Source of the DNA: Bacteroidales bacterium
GTDB lineage: Bacteria; Bacteroidota; Bacteroidia; Bacteroidales; Muribaculaceae
NCBI GenBank assembly: GCA_014800245.1
Contig: JAAVGM010000012.1
Location: 1-54,331 of the forward strand
Length of the DNA: 54,331 nt
Direction of reading: 5' to 3'
The notes below the pieces were generated by a model. The model was not told the origin of the DNA and did no database searches. It worked only from the letters and a program-made list of their open reading frames with translations. The translations under genes were made by a program, and so were the position numbers. Shown in pieces: positions 9,526 through 16,222 of the stretch (its first letter is position 1; each line of letters starts with the position of its first letter).

Positions 9526-9900
9526 CTATAAGTGCCAAAAATCTTGCTCCGATATAATTTTACAAATGCTTTCATAAGTGTCTTTGAGTCTTAATACTAA
9601 AGACTTAGCTACTTCAAGTTCATTGGGATCCCAATCACTTGTAAATTTACTTTCTTCTAACATCTCTTGAAGACTACTAATATCGCTCTGAATGAAAGGT
9701 TTGCCCTCTTCAAAGCTATTGCGAAAACACACTAACGCATTCAGTAAATCTTTTGTATATCTACATAGATTTCCATGCATGATTCTATACAATTCCTTCG
9801 CCATCAAATCGTCTTTTTTGCATGATAGCGAATATCGAGAATAGCTGTAAAGACCCTGGAAAGAGCGCATATAATCTTGAAAATACTTCTTATCTTCCAT
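9526..9900 (-). CDS. 124-aa helical protein of the restriction operon
   Basis: This is a 124-aa cytoplasmic protein of predicted long helices, with no signal peptide, metal site or recognised family. It has several aromatic and charged residues near the N-terminus and ends in FWHL. It lies 6 bases after the helicase gene and 3 bases before the DUF4391 gene, so it is part of the same transcript and probably of the same machine. Its DNA is more A+T-rich than the helicase gene. It may be a complex subunit. No function can be assigned. Confidence 0.75.
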   Translation of the reverse strand: MEDKKYFQDYMRSFQGLYSYSRYSLSCKKDDLMAKELYRIMHGNLCRYTKDLLNALVCFRNSFEEGKPFIQSDISSLQEMLEESKFTSDWDPNELEVAKSLVLRLKDTYESICKIISEQDFWHL

Positions 9901-9906
9901 CTTAAA

Positions 9907-12900
9907 CTACTTTATTATCAGAAAACATATCAACTCAAAATCATCAAGTCCTTTCACCTCATTTCCGAATAATGAACCGGTGTCGCCGTCGAGGAAAGAG
10001 AAAAGATCGGTAGTTTCCTTTGTCTTTATCAAAGAGGAGATGGCATCGCCAAGCAGACGGGAATAGGTTCCCATACGCTGACCATCGCGTGTCTCCGCAT
10101 TGAATTTGCGACATAATTCTATTATCGGCTCAGAGTTACCTCGGCATAGCTTACGCATACGGTCGAGCAATCCTTTCGGATCAAGGTGACTAATATATAA
10201 TTGGGAATTAGGAGATAGGAATGAGGAATTATCAGTTTCACTCCTAATTTCTAATTCCTCATTCCTATCTGTGGAGATATAGACCATATAGAATGGATGG
10301 AGTCGATTCTTTTTGTCGATATTTATATCATTATTGCGATTCTTCAATACAAATATCACCCCTTTGGGTGCATCTTTGCGAGAATTGACAATGGCATGAA
10401 GCCCCATCGGAGTATGATCAATGTCCTGTCCATTTCTCATATACTCCAAAAGGTCAAGGCGAAACTCATTCAGACCTAAATCCATTATTGAGACACCGGT
10501 GGTCATCTCCTCAATATCCACAACTTCATTCTTCAGTCGCTCCAATTGGTCGTGACGATATTTCAGATCGCCCTGTTCCTCCACCGTAAGAGGATTATCA
10601 TCCCCAGTGGCAGTTAGGACAGAAACTTTCATTCGTGCTTCAACTCGCCCTTTTAGATCGATATAATCATCAAGATCCATATCCGGCCAGAAATTCACGA
10701 GCTGTATTCTTTCATTTCGCGAACCGATGCGGTCGATGCGCCCGAAACGTTGGATGATACGCACCGGGTTCCAATGAATGTCGTAATTGATCAGATAATC
10801 ACAATCCTGTAGATTCTGTCCCTCGGAGATACAGTCGGTGGCAATAAGTATGTCGATCTCCTCCTTGAGATTGGGATAAAGTGTGGCAGCATCCTTCGAA
10901 ACAGGGGAGAAGAGGGTAAGAACCTTATTGAAATCAAGTTTTTCGCGCAACTTCAATGTGGATCGCGCCTCGACATCTCCCGAAACAAGAGCTGTATTCA
11001 ATCCTGTATGCTCCTTGATTATGGGTGCTATATTATCATATAGATATTGAGCTGTGTCGGAGAAAGCAGTGAAGATAATCACTTTGCGGTTGGATCCATT
11101 AATCGGATTTTCAAACTTCCGATGGATAACATTTATCAAGGTCTGCAATTTCGTGTCATGTTCGGGAGTGATATCCTCAAGCAGAAAAAGGAGAGTGTTG
11201 AGAGTGTCAAGATCGTCTGCCAAATAGGTGCGCCATTGGATATAATCCATATCCTGGAGATCAATCTTTGTTTTCTTGTTTCCGATGAAGACCGAATCCT
11301 CTCTTTCGTCAAAATCCAAACCATAGGAGAAATCATAGTCATTGACCGATGCATCTTCGTGGCGGATAGATAGAAGATCAATAGTCTCAATCGTGGCGGC
11401 AATATATTTCCTGATTCTTTCGAGAGTGAGCCGGAAAGAATTTACAGAGCTTTCCAATCGTTTGAGGAGATTTATACTCATCAAACGACGAATCCCCCGT
11501 TCGCGACCTTTGCGCGAAAGGTTTCCAAAGCGCTTATCCTCGTTAGATTCGGTATATTTCCCCATCTTGCTCGGAAGAATGAAATCCGAGGGTGTGTAGA
11601 TAGCAAGATTCAGTTGGCCGACGCTAACGAAGATATCGTTGAAATTGACTGTTTTATCCAGATCGGTAAGGGTAGGACGGAGCGATATGGGTTTCAAACG
11701 CTCAGGGAATCTGCCGATATCTGAGGTGTCGTAATATTGCTCGATATGTTTTCGGCTTCGGGCGATTGTAACGCTGTCGAGGAGTTCGAAGAAATCGAAA
11801 CTCAACATATCGAGAAGTGTCTGCGTGGTGCGTTCCTCCGGCGGAAATTTCGACCATTTATTGAAGGCTCCTTGCGCCTGACGGAAGATATCGTCGATCG
11901 AACTGGATGTTTTCAGTTTTGCATCCATCTTGGTGCTGTCGCCCTCATAGGCGAGAGCGAGCTGATTGCGAAGATCGTTGAAACGGTTGTTGACGGGAGT
12001 GGCGGAGAGCATCAGAACCTTGGTCTTCACACCCGATCGGATCACCTTATTCATCAATGCCAAATAGCGGTTCTCCCGAGGATTCTCGTCATTCTCATCT
12101 GTGGTGATTTTCCCTCCATTACGGAAGTTATGACTCTCATCAATCACCACGAGGTCATAGTTGCCCCAATTGATATGCTCAAGGTCCACACCGTTGCTTT
12201 TCCCCGACTGTCGGGAAAGGTCGGTATGATATAGCACATCATAGCGAAGGCGATCCGCGACAAGGGGATTGTTCTTGTAGTTGCTGTGATATGTAACCCA
12301 GTTGTCATATAGCTTTTTAGGACAGAGCACCAACACTGATTTATTACGGTTTTCGTAATATTTTATCACTGAAAGTGCAGTAAATGTCTTGCCCAAACCT
12401 ACGGAGTCGGCAAGGATGCAACCGTTATATTTTTCAAGTTTGTTGATGATTGCTAAAGCTGCATCTCGCTGGAAATTGTAGAGTTTATTCCAGACGGCAG
12501 AATTCTTGAATCCTGTGGCTTCATTGGGGAGCACATCCTCAGAAATATCTTCAAGAAATTCGTTGAAGATATTATAAAGCGTCACAAAATAGATAAATTC
12601 GGGAGAATTCTCCTTATATGCGTTGGTGATGTTATCGAGAACCTGATCCGTAACCACCTGTAATTTTTCATTATCGTTCCAGATCTGGTCGAACAGATTG
12701 AGATAAAATTGCGATAGGGGAGCGTCGGTGCGTTGCACAAATTGATATGCATTGTTTCCTCGTTCGCAACCGAGATCAACAGTGGTGAAACCGGTCACAG
12801 GCATATAATTAGTTTCATCCACATTGATAAATCCCATCATATTCTCCTTTGTGCGGTTTGACTTGAAACAAGCCTTCTGTCTTATCCACTCTGCACATTC

Positions 12901-13212
12901 CTTTGCCACAGCTTTCAGGGAGAGTTCATTGCGAAGTTTGATTTCAAATTCCGATCCCCAGAGGTCGCGCTCGCGGTTTAGACGAGGGATATAAAATTCA
13001 CGTCTTTGCTTGTCCGCCTTTTCAGTGATGAAAGATGGGGCAGTGAAGACAAAGCGTAATTCTTTAATACCTTTAAGTTGGTCGCGCAATTCCTGGAATG
13101 CATAAATAGAGAAACTTGCGGCGGCGATAGACAGACGCGAACCGGATTTGATGGTTGTCATCAAATCGTCGCGTAATGTTTTATTGATATTATCAATTAG
13201 TTGGGGCTGCAC
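9907..13212 (-). CDS. SNF2-type helicase with N-terminal PLD-like domain, first gene of the restriction operon
   Basis: This 1101-aa superfamily 2 helicase has an N-terminal domain (about 1-180) resembling the phospholipase-D-like domain found on such helicases. Walker A is SVGLGKT (270-276), Walker B is DESH (358-361), then LSATPVNNR (motif III), and near residues 825-835 is QRFGRIDRIGS (motif VI). A GTG at 13210-13212 is the only early start: an in-frame stop lies seven codons upstream and the first ATG is codon 18 (13161). The GTG sits inside a possible pseudoknot. About residues 981-1003 are encoded by a 58-bp palindromic element that looks like an in-frame insertion. The role is probably DNA translocation or remodelling in the defence complex. 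It resembles the helicases of DISARM and related systems only in general design. Confidence 0.92.
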   Translation of the reverse strand: MQPQLIDNINKTLRDDLMTTIKSGSRLSIAAASFSIYAFQELRDQLKGIKELRFVFTAPSFITEKADKQRREFYIPRLNRERDLWGSEFEIKLRNELSLKAVAKECAEWIRQKACFKSNRTKENMMGFINVDETNYMPVTGFTTVDLGCERGNNAYQFVQRTDAPLSQFYLNLFDQIWNDNEKLQVVTDQVLDNITNAYKENSPEFIYFVTLYNIFNEFLEDISEDVLPNEATGFKNSAVWNKLYNFQRDAALAIINKLEKYNGCILADSVGLGKTFTALSVIKYYENRNKSVLVLCPKKLYDNWVTYHSNYKNNPLVADRLRYDVLYHTDLSRQSGKSNGVDLEHINWGNYDLVVIDESHNFRNGGKITTDENDENPRENRYLALMNKVIRSGVKTKVLMLSATPVNNRFNDLRNQLALAYEGDSTKMDAKLKTSSSIDDIFRQAQGAFNKWSKFPPEERTTQTLLDMLSFDFFELLDSVTIARSRKHIEQYYDTSDIGRFPERLKPISLRPTLTDLDKTVNFNDIFVSVGQLNLAIYTPSDFILPSKMGKYTESNEDKRFGNLSRKGRERGIRRLMSINLLKRLESSVNSFRLTLERIRKYIAATIETIDLLSIRHEDASVNDYDFSYGLDFDEREDSVFIGNKKTKIDLQDMDYIQWRTYLADDLDTLNTLLFLLEDITPEHDTKLQTLINVIHRKFENPINGSNRKVIIFTAFSDTAQYLYDNIAPIIKEHTGLNTALVSGDVEARSTLKLREKLDFNKVLTLFSPVSKDAATLYPNLKEEIDILIATDCISEGQNLQDCDYLINYDIHWNPVRIIQRFGRIDRIGSRNERIQLVNFWPDMDLDDYIDLKGRVEARMKVSVLTATGDDNPLTVEEQGDLKYRHDQLERLKNEVVDIEEMTTGVSIMDLGLNEFRLDLLEYMRNGQDIDHTPMGLHAIVNSRKDAPKGVIFVLKNRNNDINIDKKNRLHPFYMVYISTDRNEELEIRSETDNSSFLSPNSQLYISHLDPKGLLDRMRKLCRGNSEPIIELCRKFNAETRDGQRMGTYSRLLGDAISSLIKTKETTDLFSFLDGDTGSLFGNEVKGLDDFELICFLIIK
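10203..10270 (-). repeat. Palindromic element inserted in frame in the helicase gene
   Basis: Bases 10213-10231 and 10252-10270 form a perfect 19-bp inverted repeat (arm AGATAGGAATGAGGAATTA) separated by 20 bases. The spacer and left flank carry a second partial pair (GGAATTAGGAG and CTCCTAATTTC). The purine-rich GAATTAGG/GAATGAGG character differs from the surrounding coding sequence. It encodes about 22 residues (RNEELEIRSETDNSSFLSPN) without breaking the frame. This resembles a small mobile palindrome captured in a coding region. Confidence 0.75.
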
Positions 13213-13600
13213 TTTTCGAGTCTTTCGCTTTCACAGCCATTGACTCCAAGATGGCAAAAGGTTAGTAGGGGATACTTAAACGAAAAACGGGGAGCCAAAC
13301 CTTGCTCATTCCGCTCTAAGAGGCCTACCACAGCCCGATATAGTAGAACGAGCAATGGTAGCACCCCGCGAAGTATGTATATGCAATAACTCCAACCTAT
13401 CTTAATATTGAGATAAGTTGGAGGCACATAAACGTACCCAAGGGGCGTCCACTATTGCTTCATCCTTGACTATATCTTAGAATGTGGTAGTTTCTTAGAG
13501 CCAAGAAATAAAGCGTTAGGTAACGCCTTTCGTATTTAAAACGAACCGCCCAACACCCGGTGGAAATCCTCCTCTGAGGCACCATGCGTCGCGGGGTTCG
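13205..13600 (-). ncRNA. Structured, pseudoknot-capable RNA leader of the restriction operon
   Basis: A strong promoter at 13604-13635 should start transcription near 13598, about 390 bases before the helicase GTG. The transcript can form many helices. 13589-13596 pairs with 13364-13371 (8 bp). 13493-13501 plus 13484-13490 pair with 13313-13321 plus 13325-13331 (9 + 7 bp). The first two helices cross, so they form a pseudoknot or are alternatives. There is also a long hairpin at 13389-13422 (arm CTCCAAC), short hairpins at 13513-13526 and 13529-13546, and a stem joining about 13343-13352 with 13301-13310. I found no tmRNA, RNase P, group I/II intron or riboswitch consensus. It may be a regulatory leader or a separate RNA partner of the system. 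The class is unknown. Confidence 0.6.
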
Positions 13601-13603
13601 CTT

Positions 13604-13635
13604 GCAAAGTTACAAAAAATTATTTTATGATTCAA
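13604..13635 (-). promoter_or_regulatory. Promoter of the restriction operon
   Basis: The minus strand reads TTG (13633-13635), 20 bases, then TAACTTTGC (13604-13612). This matches the Bacteroidota -33/-7 consensus. Transcription should begin near 13598, well before the first gene, which defines the long leader. Confidence 0.8.
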
Positions 13636-13667
13636 GAGAAAGGGTAATATAATTATATGTGAGTTAA

Positions 13668-13698
13668 TTGCATAATGAAAAAATATAACTATATTTGC
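13668..13698 (+). promoter_or_regulatory. Promoter of the Rpn-type nuclease gene
   Basis: TTG (13668-13670), a 19-base spacer, then TATATTTGC (13690-13698) matches the Bacteroidota promoter form. It lies about 30 bases before the ATG at 13726 and is divergent from the restriction-operon promoter. Confidence 0.8.
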
Positions 13699-13725
13699 AG
13701 ATGTAAATAAAGCAGAGAGAGTATT

Positions 13726-14682
13726 ATGAATGACGACAATCAATATATACGCTTCGACTGGGCAATAAAGCATATCCTGCGCGATAAGGCTAATTTTGAT
13801 ATCCTCGAAGGATTGATATCCGTCCTTTTGGGAGAGGATGTCAAAATAGAGGAGATCCTTGAGAGCGAGGCCAACCAGGAAAACGCAAATGATAAGTTCA
13901 ACAGGGTTGACATCAAGGCCAAGAACAGCAAGGGTCACATCATAATTGTAGAGGTTCAGCTAACACGCCAGCTCTACTATCTTGAACGTATCCTCTACGG
14001 AACCTGCAAGGCAATCACCGAGCATATCAATATCGGCGACAACTACGACCAAGTGAAGAAGGTCTATTCGATCAGTATCCTATATTGCGACTTTGGTCAG
14101 GGAGACGACTACGTGTACCACGGACAGACTGTTTTCAAGGGGATTCATTCAGGAAACGATCTTCTTGTCAATATCAAGGAAGAGGGTGTGATAGTTCCGC
14201 ATCTTCCGAGAGAGGTGTTTCCGGAATATTATCTTATTCGAGTAAATGCCTACGACAAACTGCCGGAGAATCCACTTGATGAATGGCTCACTTACCTAAA
14301 GACAGGGAAGATCAAGGAAGACACGCACACTCCCGGACTCCAAGCAGTTAGAGAAAAACTTCGGGTTCTTGCCATGACCAAGAAGGAACGTCAGGCCTAT
14401 GATGCCCATATAGAAAACATAAGGTTTCAGAATGATGTTCTCAATACGGCACGAGAAGAAGGGCGAGAGGAAGGCTTTGATGAGGGTCGAGAAGAAGGCC
14501 TTGAAGCAGGCCGAGCGGAAGGTCGAGCGGAAGGTCGAGCAGAAGGGATAGAGATCGGATTAGAGAAGGGGCGGATAGAAACTTTAGCTATCGTGGCCCG
14601 AGCCATGAAGCTGCAGGGGATGGCTATGGAGGAAATAATCAAATTGACGGGGTTGACTACCGATGAGATTAATGCTTTATAG
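13726..14682 (+). CDS. Rpn-family PD-(D/E)xK nuclease (recombination-promoting nuclease / transposase-like)
   Basis: This 318-aa protein belongs to the Rpn/PDDEXK_2 family, whose founding members (E. coli RpnA-E) are DNases that stimulate RecA-independent recombination. The N-terminus has the family's FDWAIKHIL opening. The nuclease core is Asp in NRVDIKAK followed by VEVQLTRQ (Glu-x-Gln). Residues about 240-285 are tandem four-residue repeats of the type GRxE, encoded by near-identical 12-bp units (about 14457-14550), a usual feature of this family's tail. The gene has its own promoter and diverges from the restriction operon. It may be a resident of the same island or a domesticated mobile gene. 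No terminal inverted repeats are visible around it. Confidence 0.92.
   Translation: MNDDNQYIRFDWAIKHILRDKANFDILEGLISVLLGEDVKIEEILESEANQENANDKFNRVDIKAKNSKGHIIIVEVQLTRQLYYLERILYGTCKAITEHINIGDNYDQVKKVYSISILYCDFGQGDDYVYHGQTVFKGIHSGNDLLVNIKEEGVIVPHLPREVFPEYYLIRVNAYDKLPENPLDEWLTYLKTGKIKEDTHTPGLQAVREKLRVLAMTKKERQAYDAHIENIRFQNDVLNTAREEGREEGFDEGREEGLEAGRAEGRAEGRAEGIEIGLEKGRIETLAIVARAMKLQGMAMEEIIKLTGLTTDEINAL
14457..14550 (+). repeat. 12-bp tandem repeats encoding GRxE tetrapeptides
   Basis: Consecutive 12-base units close to GGTCGAGCGGAA encode Gly-Arg-Ala/Glu-Glu. At least three adjacent units are nearly identical (14509-14545), with diverged copies before them. The unit is a multiple of three, so copy-number slippage would change tail length without breaking the frame. 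Confidence 0.8.
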
Positions 14683-14704
14683 ATTAATTATTCGCAGCTA
14701 CTTA
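14683..14704 (+). repeat. 22-bp dispersed repeat, copy 1
   Basis: ATTAATTATTCGC-A-GCTACTTA lies directly after the Rpn gene stop. It matches the copy at 18981-19002 at all but one base. Confidence 0.55.
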
Positions 14705-15034
14705 AAAAAGGCTCAGAAATGATAAAAAATGTTTAATTTGTCTAAAACAATTTAAACAATAGATTGTTATATAAAAACAATTAAATGGTAATGTATAATT
14801 CACAATGCGTAATGCATGATTGTTCGCCGCTGAATTTCAGTCGATAACATTCTTATTATACTATACATTTAATTTGAACGACTACTTTGTTATTACATCG
14901 GTGATAACACCTATAATGCCCCTATTCGTGTAGTGAATAAGGGTAATGGCTCTTGTGAAGATTGACTGTGAGAAGGTTAACCTTCAAAGAGCAATTTGAA
15001 AATTGGATAGAATTAATTGAAATATAGAATGTGG

Positions 15035-15070
15035 AAAGGAGGGCGCAGGGATGCGGTCTCCTTTTGTTTA
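15035..15070 (+). terminator. Probable intrinsic terminator
   Basis: A 7-bp stem (AAAGGAG 15035-15041 with CTCCTTT 15058-15064) is followed by TTTGTTT. It could end any transcript running on from the Rpn gene. Confidence 0.5.
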
Positions 15071-15150
15071 AACCGTTTTGTATTTTTTAACACAATATTC
15101 CTTAGTAGCCAAACAATTATTTTTAATTTTGTAAAAAATTTTAATCACAT

Positions 15151-16128
15151 ATGAAAGGATTTATAGCTTTTGGAGCAGCGGCATTGACAGCTTTTGTCTC
15201 CTGCGCCCAAACGAATGTGGCATCATCAAATGCCGCTGTGGCCCCTGTAGACACAGCAATAGTCTATATGACTAAAGAGATTTCACCTGAAGCACTCATT
15301 AAGGTCTATAATGCTCTTGGTCGCGAAGCCAAGGGGAAGGTGGCTGTGAAGATCTCCACCGGCGAACCCGGCGGTCATAACTTCCTTGACCCCAACTTAA
15401 TCAAGGATTTTGTTAAGCTCACAGATGGTACAATCGTGGAATGCAACACAGCATATACCGGCAAACGATTCACTAAAGAGGATCATTATAAAGCAGCCGA
15501 GGATCATGGTTTCACAGCGATTGCTCCTGTGGATATTATGGATGGCGACGGCGAAGTCAAGATTCCTGTGAAGGATGGTAAGCATCTCGAATATGATATA
15601 GTTGGAGCCACCTATCCCAACTATGATTTCACAGTGATTCTTTCTCATTTCAAAGGACATGCCATGGGTGGTTTCGGAGGCGCAGTGAAGAATATGTCGA
15701 TCGGCATTGCATCCTCCAATGGAAAGTCTTATATCCATACAGGCGGCAAATTGAATACAGCCGACGGGATATGGAAAAATATAGCTGACCAGGATACATT
15801 CCTTGAATGTATGGCAGAAGCTGCCAAGGCAGTGGCCGACCATTGCGGGGATAATATCTTATATATAAGCGTGGCCAACAATCTTTCTGTGGATTGTGAC
15901 TGTGATTCCACTCCGGAAGATCCTGCAATGGGGGATATCGGTATATTCGCTTCGCTTGATCCAATCGCCCTCGACAAAGCATGCACAGATTATGTTCGCA
16001 ATTCGGATGATCATGGAAAAGTGCATCTGATTGAACGAATCGATAGCCGCCATGGGATGCACACCCTCGACTATGGGGAGCAGATAGGGCTCGGAACTCA
16101 AACATATAAAATCGTGAATCTTGACTAA
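15151..16128 (+). CDS. Exported DUF362-domain protein
   Basis: This 325-aa protein has an N-terminal signal (MKGFIAFGAAALTAFVSC) whose Cys18 could be lipidated, though the lipobox is weak. The rest is a DUF362 domain: a KVAVKISTGEPGG stretch, a conserved LSHFKGHAMGGFGGAVKNMSIG core (here spanning about residues 165-190) and a C-terminal QIGLGTQ stretch. DUF362 proteins are often fused to or next to ferredoxins. This one has no 4Fe-4S motif and no such neighbour. Its molecular role is unknown. It is monocistronic and ends at a bidirectional terminator shared with the opposing fimbrial operon. Confidence 0.88.
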   Translation: MKGFIAFGAAALTAFVSCAQTNVASSNAAVAPVDTAIVYMTKEISPEALIKVYNALGREAKGKVAVKISTGEPGGHNFLDPNLIKDFVKLTDGTIVECNTAYTGKRFTKEDHYKAAEDHGFTAIAPVDIMDGDGEVKIPVKDGKHLEYDIVGATYPNYDFTVILSHFKGHAMGGFGGAVKNMSIGIASSNGKSYIHTGGKLNTADGIWKNIADQDTFLECMAEAAKAVADHCGDNILYISVANNLSVDCDCDSTPEDPAMGDIGIFASLDPIALDKACTDYVRNSDDHGKVHLIERIDSRHGMHTLDYGEQIGLGTQTYKIVNLD

Positions 16129-16168
16129 TCGTGAATCCTGACTAAAGGATAAAATTAAATATTACAGT

Positions 16169-16205
16169 AAAAGACGGAGACGGCATGAAGTCGTCTCCGT
16201 CTTTT
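16169..16205. terminator. Bidirectional terminator between the DUF362 gene and the fimbrial operon
   Basis: A perfect 14-bp stem (AAAAGACGGAGACG 16169-16182 with its complement 16192-16205) has A and T tracts at its ends, so it works in both directions for the two converging transcripts. Confidence 0.9.
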
Positions 16206-16222
16206 GCTATTTGCTTTTTCCG

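Larger units (their letters stand above)
14683..15150. other. Intergenic region with hairpins, no gene
   Basis: No plausible coding sequence is seen. Bases 14683-14704 match 18981-19002 at 21 of 22 positions. Bases 14790-14822 are low-complexity sequence of the AATTCACAATGCGTAATG type. Hairpins can form at 14920-14943 (CCCTATTC with GAATAAGGG) and 14949-14992 (GCTCTTGTGAAG with CTTCAAAGAGC). A terminator-like hairpin is at 15035-15064. A TAATTTTG box at 15124-15131 may be the -7 element of the DUF362 gene, but no good -33 element was found. Confidence 0.6.

Noticed and set aside
13197..13427. 76-codon GTG-started frame inside the leader of the restriction operon
   Set aside because: It overlaps the helicase start, lies in strongly structured RNA and looks like a by-product of that structure.
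13463..13500. AAGATATAGTC, which resembles the S element of group I introns
   Set aside because: The paired ACTA lies only about 10 bases upstream, too close for the P3' and P8 helices. No P, Q or R consensus was found.
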